The translations under genes were made by a program, and so were the position numbers. From the NCBI RefSeq assembly GCF_900105755.1, contig NZ_FNTQ01000001.1:8060001-8124000 (forward strand): a DNA stretch of 64,000 bases, in the 5' to 3' direction. Below, one piece after another: positions 7,704 to 15,861 of this stretch. The first letter of the stretch is position 1, and each line of letters begins with the position of its first letter. The notes beneath the pieces were generated by a model. The model had not been told where the DNA came from and did not search any database. It was given only the letters and a program-made list of their open reading frames with translations. Origin of the DNA: Streptomyces sp. Ag109_O5-10 (GTDB lineage Bacteria; Actinomycetota; Actinomycetes; Streptomycetales; Streptomycetaceae).

Positions 7704-8072
7704 ATGGCCGCCGACCCCGCCGAGCGCCGGGTCACCGTCACCGGGCCGCCCCGCCGCAGCCGCCGTGCCTCCGGCTACTACCGCCCGCGCACCGAGATCG
7801 ACGAGCAGACCACCCTCGGCCACACCTACGTCCGCTCCCTCATGCGCAGCCAACTGCGCGCCGCACTGGTCGTGTTCGCCGTCCTCGTGCTGCTCGTCGG
7901 CCCGCTCCCGCTGGTCTTCTCCGCCGCCCCCGAGGCGCGCCGCCTGGAGTGGCTGGTGCTCGGCTTCTGCCTGTACGCCCCGCTGATCCTGCTCGCCCGC
8001 TGGTACGTGCGCCGGGCCGAACGCAACGAGGCGGACTTCGTCCGCCTCGTCGAGGACCGGTGGGACCGATGA
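7704..8072 (+). CDS. Small membrane protein, DUF485-like position
   Basis: This 122-residue protein has a basic, Tyr-containing cytoplasmic N-terminus (RRSRRASGYYRPR), two transmembrane helices (about 52-70 and 80-100) and a charged C-terminus (RRAERNEADFVRLVEDRW). It sits 2 bases after the regulator gene with GGAGG at 7691. In many bacteria a two-helix DUF485 protein precedes an ActP-type symporter, and size, topology and position match. Sequence similarity to DUF485 itself is only suggestive. It may assist assembly or activity of the symporter downstream. Its stop overlaps the ATG of a minicistron (ATGA). Confidence 0.75.
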   Translation: MAADPAERRVTVTGPPRRSRRASGYYRPRTEIDEQTTLGHTYVRSLMRSQLRAALVVFAVLVLLVGPLPLVFSAAPEARRLEWLVLGFCLYAPLILLARWYVRRAERNEADFVRLVEDRWDR

Positions 8073-8098
8073 ACTCCAGCCGCGACGACGCGGGATGA
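8069..8098 (+). CDS. Minicistron 1 (9 codons)
   Basis: ATG at 8069 overlaps the stop of the small membrane protein gene (ATGA) and opens MNSSRDDAG before a TGA at 8096. Its first four codons give the same residues (MNSS) as the start of the symporter. It is probably read by re-initiation. Whether the peptide matters is unknown; it may set the coupling level for the symporter. Confidence 0.45.
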   Translation: MNSSRDDAG

Positions 8099-8118
8099 AC
8101 TGCGACGAGGCCAGATGA
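8095..8118 (+). CDS. Minicistron 2 (7 codons)
   Basis: ATG at 8095 overlaps the stop of minicistron 1 (ATGA) and opens MNCDEAR before the TGA at 8116-8118, which in turn overlaps the symporter ATG at 8115. The DNA ATGAACT is repeated at 8069, 8095 and 8115 with spacings of 26 and 20 bases, which suggests tandem duplication of the symporter start region followed by a small deletion. Confidence 0.45.
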   Translation: MNCDEAR

Positions 8119-9827
8119 ACTCCAGTTACGCCGTCCCGGCGGTCGCCCTCGTGGTCGTCGCGACCGTCCTCGTCGGCGCCTTCGGACTGCGCATCTCCCG
8201 GACCACCTCCGACTTCTACGTCGCCTCGCGCACCGTCGGCCCGCGCCTCAACGCGGCCGCGATCAGCGGCGAGTACCTCTCCGCCGCCTCCTTCCTGGGC
8301 ATCGCGGGACTGGTCCTCGTGCAGGGCCCCGACATGCTCTGGTACCCGGTCGGCTACACGGCCGGCTACCTCGTCCTCCTCCTTTTCGTCGCCGCCCCGC
8401 TGCGCCGCTCCGGCGCCTACACCCTCCCCGACTTCGCCGAGGCCCGGCTCGCCTCGCCGACCGTACGGCGGCTGGCCGGGGCGTTCGTCGTCGGCGTCGG
8501 CTGGCTCTACCTGCTGCCCCAACTCCAGGGCGCCGGACTCACTCTGACGGTCCTCACCGGCGCCCCCGACGCACTCGGCGGGCTCATCGTCGCCGTGGTC
8601 GTGGTCGCCACGGTGGCCGCCGGCGGCATGCGCAGCATCACCTTCGTACAGGCCTTCCAGTACTGGCTGAAGCTCACCGCCCTGCTCGTCCCCGCCCTCT
8701 TCCTCGTCCTCGCCTGGCAGCGCGCCGGCGCCCCCGTCCACGCCTTCGACGAACCGGCCACCTTCCGCGCCCAGCGCGTCGTGGACGTCCAGGACGGCCT
8801 CTCCCTCCGGCTCGACCGCCCGCTCACGGTCACCGTCTCCGGCACGGTCGACGGCCGCCCGCTCCGGGACACCCGGGTCACCCTCCCCGAGGGCACCCAC
8901 CGCATCGCCGCCGGCACCCGCCTGACCTTCACCAGGGGCACCCGCGTCCCTGTCACCGACCGGGGCACCAACGGCGGCATGTCCACCTCGCTCGCCGAGA
9001 GCCGCGAGGAGCGCCCGCTGTACGCCACGTACGGCCTGATCCTCGCCACCTTCCTCGGCACCATGGGCCTGCCGCACGTCGTCGTCCGCTTCTACACCAG
9101 CCCGCACGGGGTCGCCGCCCGCCGCACCACGGTCGCCGTCCTCGCCCTGATCGGCCTCTTCTACATCCTGCCGCCCGTCTACGGCGCCCTGAGCCGCCTC
9201 TACACCCCCGAACTCACCCTCACCGGCGAGACGGACGCCGCCGTCCTGCTGCTGCCCGACCGGGTGATCGGCGGCCTCGGCGGCGACCTGCTCGGCGCAC
9301 TGGTGGCGGGCGGCGCCTTCGCCGCGTTCCTCTCCACCGCCTCCGGCCTCACCATGGCGGTCGCCGGGGTCCTCACCCAGGACGTCCTGCCGTCCCGCGG
9401 CGTACGGCACTTCAGGCTCGGGACCGTCCTCGCCATGGCCGTACCGCTCGCCGCCAGCGTGCTGGTGGGCGGTCTGCCGGTCGCCGACGCCGTGGGCCTC
9501 GCCTTCGCCGTGTCCGCCTCCTCCTTCTGCCCGCTGCTGGTCCTCGGCATCTGGTGGCGCCGGCTCACCCCGCCCGGCGCGGCCGCCGGGATGCTGGCCG
9601 GCGGTGGTTCGGCGTTCTGCGCGGTGGCCGCGACGATGGCCGACCCGCCCGGCACCGGCGACCTGCACGCCCTGCTGGCCTGGCCCGCGCTCTGGTCGGT
9701 CCCGCTCGGGTTCCTCACCATGATCCTGGTCTCCCTGGCGACCCCGGGCCGGGTACCGCCCGGCACGGCCGCGATCCTGGCCCGCTTCCACCTGCCGGAA
9801 GAGCTGCGCGCGGAGGTCAAGGCGTGA
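8115..9827 (+). CDS. Sodium/solute symporter (SSS family, ActP-like)
   Basis: The 570-residue integral membrane protein has about 13 hydrophobic segments beginning at residue 3, with SSS-family features such as FGLRISRTTSDFYVASRTVGP and ISGEYLSAASFLGIAG near the N-terminus. An extracytoplasmic loop at roughly 210-295 holds a small beta-rich insertion (VTVSGTVDGRPLRDTRVTL), seen in actinobacterial acetate-permease relatives. It probably takes up a short carboxylate such as acetate, propionate or pyruvate with sodium or protons; the substrate is inferred. It is translationally coupled both to the minicistrons upstream and to the kinase downstream (GTGA overlap), suggesting transporter and sensor are made in fixed ratio. 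Confidence 0.92.
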   Translation: MNSSYAVPAVALVVVATVLVGAFGLRISRTTSDFYVASRTVGPRLNAAAISGEYLSAASFLGIAGLVLVQGPDMLWYPVGYTAGYLVLLLFVAAPLRRSGAYTLPDFAEARLASPTVRRLAGAFVVGVGWLYLLPQLQGAGLTLTVLTGAPDALGGLIVAVVVVATVAAGGMRSITFVQAFQYWLKLTALLVPALFLVLAWQRAGAPVHAFDEPATFRAQRVVDVQDGLSLRLDRPLTVTVSGTVDGRPLRDTRVTLPEGTHRIAAGTRLTFTRGTRVPVTDRGTNGGMSTSLAESREERPLYATYGLILATFLGTMGLPHVVVRFYTSPHGVAARRTTVAVLALIGLFYILPPVYGALSRLYTPELTLTGETDAAVLLLPDRVIGGLGGDLLGALVAGGAFAAFLSTASGLTMAVAGVLTQDVLPSRGVRHFRLGTVLAMAVPLAASVLVGGLPVADAVGLAFAVSASSFCPLLVLGIWWRRLTPPGAAAGMLAGGGSAFCAVAATMADPPGTGDLHALLAWPALWSVPLGFLTMILVSLATPGRVPPGTAAILARFHLPEELRAEVKA

Positions 9828-11005
9828 CCGGGTTCCTGGCGGGCCTCCTCGTGGCCGTCCTCCCGCTCCTCGCGGCCGGCTTCTGGCTCGGCCGCCGCAC
9901 CGCCCGCCCGGAGAACCTCGGCGGTCTCGGCACCCCCGTCGAGCACGCCACCTTCGAGACCCTGCACACCGCCGCCCTCGCGGCGCCCCCGCTGCGGGCC
10001 GGCCTGACCGAGGAGACCGCCCGCCGCTCGGCCCGCCGGCTGCGCACCCTGCTCGGCACCGACGCGCTCTGCCTCACCGACCACGAGAACCTGCTGGTCT
10101 GGGACGGCGTCGGCGACCACCACCGCACCGAGATCATGGAGCGGCTCGCCGGGCCGCTGGAGTCCGGCCGCGGCGAGGCCTTCCGGCTGCACTGCGAGAC
10201 CCCCGACTGCCCGGTCCGCTGGGCCGTGGTCACCCCGCTCACCGTCGACGACCGCGTCCACGGCACCCTGGTCGCCTGCGCCCCCCGCGAGTCCGCCGTC
10301 CTGGTCCGGGCGGCCGGCGAGGTCGCCCGCTGGGTCAGCGTCCAGCTGGAGCTGGCCGACCTCGACCGCTCCCGCACCCGGCTCATCGAGGCCGAGATCC
10401 GCGCCCTGCGCGCCCAGATATCCCCGCACTTCATCTTCAACTCGCTCGCGGTGATCGCCTCGTTCGTGCGCACCGATCCCGAACGCGCCCGCGAGCTGCT
10501 GCTGGAGTTCGCCGACTTCACCCGCTACTCGTTCCGCCGGCACGGCGACTTCACCACCCTCGCCGACGAGCTCCACGCCATCGACCACTACCTGGCACTG
10601 GTCCGGGCCCGCTTCGGCGACCGCCTCACGGTCACCCTCCAGATCGCCCCCGAGGTGCTCCCGGTCACGCTGCCCTTCCTCTGCCTCCAGCCCCTGGTGG
10701 AGAACGCCGTCAAACACGGCCTGGAGGGCAAGACCGGCACCTGCCGCATCCAGATCACCGCACAGGACGAGGGCGCCGAGGCCCTGGTCGTCATCGAGGA
10801 CGACGGTGCCGGCATGGACCCCGTGCTGCTGCGCCGCATCCTCGCGGGCGAGACGAGCCCCTCCGGGGGTATCGGCCTGTCCAACGTGGACGACCGGCTC
10901 CGCCAGGTGTACGGGGACGACCACGGGCTCGTGATCGAGACGGCGCCCGGTGCGGGTATGAAGATCACCGCGCGGTTGCCCAAATACCAGCCCGGGGTGC
11001 ACTAG
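9824..11005 (+). CDS. LytS/BtsS-type sensor histidine kinase
   Basis: The 393-residue kinase has one N-terminal membrane helix (1-22), a GAF-like region at about 60-175 with a HCETPDCP cysteine pair, then the His_kinase domain (LRAQISPHFIFNSL, phosphorylated His202) and a GHKL ATPase (PLVENAVKHG, EDDGAGMDP, GGIGLSNVDDRLR). It lacks the multi-helix 5TM sensor of classical LytS. With only one anchor and a cytosolic GAF, it may read a cytosolic metabolite or the activity of the symporter encoded just upstream, whose stop it overlaps by 4 bases. The partner is the LytTR regulator at the head of the operon. Confidence 0.92.
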   Translation: MTGFLAGLLVAVLPLLAAGFWLGRRTARPENLGGLGTPVEHATFETLHTAALAAPPLRAGLTEETARRSARRLRTLLGTDALCLTDHENLLVWDGVGDHHRTEIMERLAGPLESGRGEAFRLHCETPDCPVRWAVVTPLTVDDRVHGTLVACAPRESAVLVRAAGEVARWVSVQLELADLDRSRTRLIEAEIRALRAQISPHFIFNSLAVIASFVRTDPERARELLLEFADFTRYSFRRHGDFTTLADELHAIDHYLALVRARFGDRLTVTLQIAPEVLPVTLPFLCLQPLVENAVKHGLEGKTGTCRIQITAQDEGAEALVVIEDDGAGMDPVLLRRILAGETSPSGGIGLSNVDDRLRQVYGDDHGLVIETAPGAGMKITARLPKYQPGVH

Positions 11006-11040
11006 CGCCCCGCGGCGCGCCGTTGTTCGGGTGCGGCGCC

Positions 11041-11100
11041 GTCGGGGCTGGTCGCGCAGTCCTCCCCGGCCTTCGGCCGGGGGTACTCCCGGCGCCCCTT
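11041..11100 (+). repeat. Dispersed intergenic repeat, copy 1 (terminator-like)
   Basis: After the kinase stop comes GGCTGGTCGCGCAGTCCTCC followed by a GGCC-TTCG-GGCC stem-loop and GGGGGTACTCCCGG. The same layout recurs at 12419, 18603 and 22381. The hairpin and position suggest a transcription terminator carried as a mobile-like repeat. Confidence 0.6.
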
Positions 11101-11142
11101 ACGGGGCGCTGCGGGCGGGGGCGCCGGGACGGTTCGGCTGGG

Positions 11143-11322
11143 TCAGTTGCTCTGGGTGACCACCATCGCCAGGGTCAGCAGGCCCAGGACCACCCAGCCG
11201 AACCAGAGCCAGCCGTTGCTGCCGAGGGCCACCGTGTAGGCCGTCACCACGACGAGGCCGCCGACGGTGAGCACCCCCATCGCCTTGGTGGCACCGTCCG
11301 AGCCGTTCGCAGAACCGGGCAT
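11143..11322 (-). CDS. Small two-helix membrane protein
   Basis: The 59-residue product has a short polar N-terminus (MPGSANGSDGATKAMG) and two hydrophobic helices (about 15-33 and 38-55) ending in VVTQSN. The start ATG is preceded by GAGGAGGG at ideal spacing. It is 44 bases downstream of the CtaG-like gene on the same strand, so the two are probably co-transcribed. That suggests a link with cytochrome oxidase assembly or the respiratory chain. I do not recognise a named family. Confidence 0.75.
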   Translation of the reverse strand: MPGSANGSDGATKAMGVLTVGGLVVVTAYTVALGSNGWLWFGWVVLGLLTLAMVVTQSN

Positions 11323-11366
11323 CGCGACACCCTCCTCATGGTCCGACTCCCTCCATGGTGCCCCGC

Positions 11367-12317
11367 TCAGCCCTCGCGTGCGTTCAATGAGGCCAAATAC
11401 GCGTTGTACGCCTCGAGCTCCTTGTCGCCGTCCCGGTCGGCGGCCCGGTCCGTACGCCGGGCCTGGCGCTGCTCGGAGCCGTACCACTGGAACAGCAGGG
11501 CGATCAGCACCAGGACGGACGGGACCTCACTGAACGCCCAGGCGATCCCGCCGGCCGCGTTCTGGTCGGAGAGCGCGTCGATGCCGAGCGAGGCGGGCGG
11601 GTTCTTGAAGGTCCCCACCATCGGCTCCGACGCCATCATCAACGCGATGCCGAAGAACGCGTGGAACGGCATGCCCGCGAACAGCTCCAGCATCCGCATG
11701 AGGTATCCCGGGCGGTGCGGCCCCGGGTCGACGCCGATGATCGGCCAGAAGAAGACGACACCGACGGCGAGGAAGTGCAGCATCATCGCGATGTGCCCGG
11801 CCTTGGAGCCCATCAGGAAGTCGAAGAGCGGTGTGAAGTAGAGCGCGTACAGGCTCGCGATGAACAGCGGGATCGTGAAGGCGGGATGGGTGATGATCCG
11901 CATGTACCGGCTGTGCAGCAGGGCCAGCAGCAGCTCACGCGGCCCCTTCCGGCCCCGCCCGGCGACGGGCAGCGCACGCAGCGCCAGGGTCATCGGGGCG
12001 CCCAGCAGGATCAGGATCGGCGAGAGCATGCTGATGATCATGTGCTGCACCATGTGCACGCTGAACATGACCATCCCGTAGTCGTTCAGCCTGGTGCACA
12101 TCACGAGCATGATCGTCAGCACACCCACGACGAACGACACGGTCCGCCCCACGGACCACGCGTCCCCGCGCCGCCGCAGCCGCACCACACCCCACCCGTA
12201 CAGCGCCAGCCCCGCGAGGCAGGCGACGAGGAAGAAGGGATCCGCCGACCAGTCCAGCCCGCGCCCCAGCGTGAACGGCGGCAGATCCATCGTCATGCCG
12301 TGCCCGCTGTGATCCAT
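11367..12317 (-). CDS. Cytochrome c oxidase assembly protein, CtaG (caa3) family
   Basis: The 316-residue polytopic protein begins MDHSGHGMTMD, a Met/His-rich stretch suited to copper. It has about seven membrane helices, including the family signature MVMFSVHMVQHMIISMLSP and HFLAVGVVFFWPIIG. The family (Caa3_CtaG) is needed for assembly of the CuA/CuB-containing caa3-type oxidase and is distinct from Cox11-type CtaG. The C-terminal tail is charged (RQARRTDRAADRDGDKELE). It forms a likely operon with the small membrane protein below it. No oxidase subunit gene lies in the window. Confidence 0.92.
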   Translation of the reverse strand: MDHSGHGMTMDLPPFTLGRGLDWSADPFFLVACLAGLALYGWGVVRLRRRGDAWSVGRTVSFVVGVLTIMLVMCTRLNDYGMVMFSVHMVQHMIISMLSPILILLGAPMTLALRALPVAGRGRKGPRELLLALLHSRYMRIITHPAFTIPLFIASLYALYFTPLFDFLMGSKAGHIAMMLHFLAVGVVFFWPIIGVDPGPHRPGYLMRMLELFAGMPFHAFFGIALMMASEPMVGTFKNPPASLGIDALSDQNAAGGIAWAFSEVPSVLVLIALLFQWYGSEQRQARRTDRAADRDGDKELEAYNAYLASLNAREG

Positions 12318-12418
12318 CCGGCGGCTCCTGATTCGTGGGGGGTTGTACGTTTACTGCCGACCCCAGACTAGAACCGCCGCCGACCGCACGTGCGACCGGG
12401 GGCCGGGCAGCCGACTCA

Positions 12419-12472
12419 GGGGTGCCCCCAGGCCGAAGGCCGCGGGAGGAACCGGGCGACCAGCCACAACGC
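12419..12472 (-). repeat. Dispersed intergenic repeat, copy 3 (terminator-like)
   Basis: Read on the minus strand it gives TGGCTGGTCGCCCGGTTCC, then a GGCCTTCGGCC hairpin and GGGGGCACCCC. It lies just after the 3' end of pfkA in the same orientation relative to that gene as the other copies have to theirs. Confidence 0.6.
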
Positions 12473-12516
12473 ACCCGCACCGGGCAACGAATCAGAACCT
12501 CCTGCGGCGAGGTCCC

Positions 12517-13542
12517 TCAGAGCACGGTCTCCGCCTCGTCGTAGCGCTGCGCGGGAACCGTCTTCAGCGTCTCCACCGCCTCGGCCAGCGGCACCATCAC
12601 GATGTCGGTCCCCCGCAGCGCGGTCATGTGACCGAACTCCCCGCGGTGCGCCGCCTCCACCGCGTGCCAGCCGAACCGCGTCGCCAGGACGCGGTCGTAC
12701 GCCGTCGGCGTACCACCCCGCTGCACGTGCCCGAGGATGACCGGCCTCGCCTCCTTGCCGAGCCGCTGCTCCAGCTCGATGGAGAGCTGCCGGGCGATCC
12801 CGGCGAACCGCTCGTGGCCGTAGATGTCCTTGCCGCCCTCGTCGAAGGCCATCGTGCCCGGCTTCGGCTTGGCTCCCTCCGCCGCGACGACGATCGCGAA
12901 CCGCTTGCCCGCCTCGAACCGCTCGCCGACCCGGCGGGCCAACTCCTCGATGTCGAAGGCCCGTTCGGGGACGACGATGGCGTGGGCGCCGGCCGCCATC
13001 CCGGAGTGCAGGGCGATCCAGCCGGTGTGCCGGCCCATGACCTCGACGACGAGCACCCGCTGGTGGGACTCGGCGGTGGTCTTCAGCCGGTCGAGGGCCT
13101 CGGTGGCGACCCCCACGGCCGTGTCGAAGCCGAAGGTCACGTCGGTGACGGCGATGTCGTTGTCGATGGTCTTCGGGACGCCGACGATCGGCAGGCCGGC
13201 GTCCGACATCAGCCGGGCCGCCTTCAGCGTGCCCTCACCGCCGATCGGGATGATCGCGTCGAGGCCGAGCTCGGCGACATGGCCCCTGGCCCGCTCCACG
13301 CCGTCCCGCAGATGGGAGGGCTGGACCCGGGACGATCCGAGGATGGTGCCGCCGCGGGCCAGGATGCCGGCCACGGCGTCGAGGTCGAGCTTGAGGTAGT
13401 CGCACTCCAGGAGGCCCTTCCAGCCGTCCCGGAAGCCGATGACCTCGTCGCCGTGGTCGGCGACGGCGCGGTGCACGACGGACCGGATGACGGCGTTCAG
13501 GCCGGGGCAGTCGCCGCCGGAGGTGAGGACACCAATGCGCAT
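12517..13542 (-). CDS. pfkA: 6-phosphofructokinase
   Basis: The 341-residue enzyme phosphorylates fructose 6-phosphate in glycolysis. It begins MRIGVLTSGGDCPGLNAVIR. The nucleotide site reads PIGGEGTLKAAR with Gly104, the residue that marks ATP use, while PKTIDND carries Lys124, which is common in pyrophosphate-type and actinobacterial enzymes. MGRHTGWIA and GHVQRGGTPTAYDR complete the substrate site. Length matches the Streptomyces PfkA group. The ATG at 13542 is chosen because the conserved MRIGV start is there; a GTG-like extension of four residues is possible. A TAGGGT -10 candidate lies upstream on the minus strand (13609-13614). Confidence 0.96.
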   Translation of the reverse strand: MRIGVLTSGGDCPGLNAVIRSVVHRAVADHGDEVIGFRDGWKGLLECDYLKLDLDAVAGILARGGTILGSSRVQPSHLRDGVERARGHVAELGLDAIIPIGGEGTLKAARLMSDAGLPIVGVPKTIDNDIAVTDVTFGFDTAVGVATEALDRLKTTAESHQRVLVVEVMGRHTGWIALHSGMAAGAHAIVVPERAFDIEELARRVGERFEAGKRFAIVVAAEGAKPKPGTMAFDEGGKDIYGHERFAGIARQLSIELEQRLGKEARPVILGHVQRGGTPTAYDRVLATRFGWHAVEAAHRGEFGHMTALRGTDIVMVPLAEAVETLKTVPAQRYDEAETVL

Positions 13543-13722
13543 AGCCCGAAACAACCTTCTCCACGTGGGCCGGAGACCGGACCACGCTGTCCGGCTGACA
13601 TCGCGGCCACCCTACCGGCGCAAGGGGGTCATTCCGTACCGGGCGTCCGCCTGCTGGACGCGCCCGCACATGTGAGCGGACACCCTGTCAGGCGGGCCCG
13701 GGACCGGCCGTTCCGACGCAGC

Positions 13723-14451
13723 TCAGGCGGGCTGCTGAGCGGCCGCGATGCGCTCGTTGCGCAGTGCCTCGTACCAGCGGTCGTCGATCGGCGGCAGCGC
13801 GTTCACATCGAGCGCCAGCTTCAGCAGCAGGTCCGCGATGAGCGGGTTGCGGGCGAGCACCGGACCGTGCATGTACGTGCCGAAGACGGTGTCGTTGTAC
13901 GCGCCCTCCGTGCCGTCCCCGGTGCCGTTGCCCTTGCCCAGCTGGACCCGGGCGAGGGGGCGGGCGGTGGGGCCGAGCTGAGTGACGCCCTGGTGGTTCT
14001 CGAACCCGGTGAGCGGGGGCAGCCCGAGCCGCGGGTCGATGTCGGCGAGGACGTCACCGACGCACCGCTCGCCGGTGCCGCGCACGGTGGTCACGTCGAG
14101 CAGGCCGAGACCGGGCTCGCGCTGCCCGAGGTCGTTGATGAACTCGTGCCCGAGGATCTGGTAGCCGGCGCACACGGAGAACACGATCGCGCCGTTCTCC
14201 ACCGCCCGGTACAGGTGCCCGTCGCGGCGCAGCCGCTCGGCGGCGAGCCGCTGCGGACGGTCCTCACCCCCGCCGATCAGGTAGATGTCGCCGGAGGTCG
14301 GGATCGGCTGGTCGCTGCGCACGTCCAGCCGGGCCACGTCGAGACCGCGCTGCCGGGCCCGGCGCTCCACGACGAGCGCGTTGCCCTGGTCGCCGTAGGT
14401 GCTGAGCAGGTCGGGGTAGATCCACACCAGCCGCAGTTGGTTGTCGCTCAT
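13723..14451 (-). CDS. gatD: Lipid II isoglutaminyl synthase, glutamine amidotransferase subunit GatD
   Basis: This 242-residue class I (CobB/CobQ-like) glutaminase has nucleophile Cys in VFSVCAGYQILG and a His in TYMHGPVLARNP. It starts MSDNQLRLVWIYPDLLSTYGDQGN, as GatD proteins do. It releases ammonia from glutamine for its partner MurT, which amidates the alpha-carboxyl of D-Glu in lipid II stem peptides. The murT gene ends 20 bases upstream on the same strand, an arrangement conserved in actinobacteria and Gram-positive cocci. It acts in the cytoplasm at the inner membrane face. Confidence 0.94.
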   Translation of the reverse strand: MSDNQLRLVWIYPDLLSTYGDQGNALVVERRARQRGLDVARLDVRSDQPIPTSGDIYLIGGGEDRPQRLAAERLRRDGHLYRAVENGAIVFSVCAGYQILGHEFINDLGQREPGLGLLDVTTVRGTGERCVGDVLADIDPRLGLPPLTGFENHQGVTQLGPTARPLARVQLGKGNGTGDGTEGAYNDTVFGTYMHGPVLARNPLIADLLLKLALDVNALPPIDDRWYEALRNERIAAAQQPA

Positions 14452-14471
14452 GAACGGTTCGTCCTTCGTGG

Positions 14472-15710
14472 TCAGTTGCCGACGCGGCGGCGCAGGTCCT
14501 GGAACGCGGTGTAGTTCGCGATGACCTCGATCCGGCCCGGCGGGCACATCTGGACCGCCTGGTCGAGGGAGTCGCAGACCTGGAAGTGCTGGTTCGCGAC
14601 CTCGAGACGTACCGCGAGGTCCAGCTTGCGGTCACCGAGCACGAAGATCGGGTGGCCGGTCAGGCGCGTGTAGTCGACGTCCCACAGCCAGGAGGTGTCG
14701 GTGCCGTCGGCGCCGCGCGCGTTCACGGAGAGGATGACCGGCGCCGGCGGCGGGTCGATCAGCGAGAACGTCTCCAGCCAGCCGGCCGGGTTCTTGGCGA
14801 GGAGCAGACGCAGGTCGCGCCCCTGGAACTGGACGACGTCGTAGCGTCCCGCGACGGCCTGCACCTGGTACATCCGCTCCAGGGCGACCTGCGGCGGCAC
14901 CCCGAAGACCGCGGCGACGGCGGCCGAGGAGGCTGCGTTCGCCTTGTTGGCGCGCCCCGGCAGCTGCAGGTGGATCGGCCAGGCCGACCCGTGCGGGTCG
15001 AGCACGTGGTCCCCGGAGAGCACCCAGCTCGGCGTCGGCCGCCGGAACCCGCACTCGCCGCAGAACCAGTCGTCGCCGGGCCGCTGCATCACACCGCCGC
15101 AGGACGGGCAGGACCAGGCGTCGTCCTTCCACATCTGCCCGGCGGCGACCCAGATCACGTTCGGGGAGGAGGACGCGGCCCAGACCACCAGCGGGTCGTC
15201 GCAGTTCGCCACGATGACGGCCTTCGACCCGGCCAGCCCCTCCCGCCAGTTCTCGGCGAGCATGCGGGTCTCGGCGGCGCGGTCGAGCTGGTCCCGGGAG
15301 AGGTTGAGCAGGGCGATGCACTTCGGGTCGGTGTCCCGGGCCACCCCGGCCAGGTACTTCTCGTCGACCTCGATCACACCGAACTTGGACTCAGAGCCGC
15401 CCGCCAGGGCCGAGGTGATACCGGCAGGCATGTTGGCGCCGAGCGCGTTGGAGACGACCGGCCCCGCGGCCTTCAGGGCCTCGGCGATCAGCCTGGTGGT
15501 CGTCGTCTTGCCGTTCGTCGCCGAGACGAGGGTCACGTCCAGGTTCTGGGCGAGCCGGGCGAGTAGGTCGGGGTCGAGTTTGAGCGCCACCCGGCCACCG
15601 ATCACGGATCCGCTGCCGCGCCCCGCTGCCCGGGACGCCGCCGCGACCGCCTTGCCCGCGGTCACGGCCAGCTTGGCCCGCGGCGTGAGCGGGTCCGAGT
15701 TGCCTGCCAT
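14472..15710 (-). CDS. murT: Lipid II isoglutaminyl synthase, Mur ligase subunit MurT
   Basis: The 412-residue Mur-ligase homologue has the ATP-binding loop SATNGKTTTTRLIAEAL near residue 62, a central domain with a Cys4 zinc ribbon (CPSCGG and CGECGF around 208-230), and the C-terminal MurT-specific domain (about 300-412). It activates the D-Glu carboxylate of lipid II with ATP for amidation by ammonia from GatD. The ATG at 15710 is preceded by GGAGGA. It heads the murT-gatD operon and is divergent from def, with 151 bases between them. Essential in several Gram-positive species. Confidence 0.95.
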   Translation of the reverse strand: MAGNSDPLTPRAKLAVTAGKAVAAASRAAGRGSGSVIGGRVALKLDPDLLARLAQNLDVTLVSATNGKTTTTRLIAEALKAAGPVVSNALGANMPAGITSALAGGSESKFGVIEVDEKYLAGVARDTDPKCIALLNLSRDQLDRAAETRMLAENWREGLAGSKAVIVANCDDPLVVWAASSSPNVIWVAAGQMWKDDAWSCPSCGGVMQRPGDDWFCGECGFRRPTPSWVLSGDHVLDPHGSAWPIHLQLPGRANKANAASSAAVAAVFGVPPQVALERMYQVQAVAGRYDVVQFQGRDLRLLLAKNPAGWLETFSLIDPPPAPVILSVNARGADGTDTSWLWDVDYTRLTGHPIFVLGDRKLDLAVRLEVANQHFQVCDSLDQAVQMCPPGRIEVIANYTAFQDLRRRVGN

Positions 15711-15861
15711 CAGTTCTCGATCCTCCTTGCGTACGCGCCGCGCCTGAGCCATCCGGCAACGTGGTGTGCACCTCAGCCTATCGAGATCCATTCGCACACC
15801 CGAATTCCGGCCCATGCCTGCGCGGCGAGCAGGGGCCCACCCGAACCGTACCCTTGCGGCC

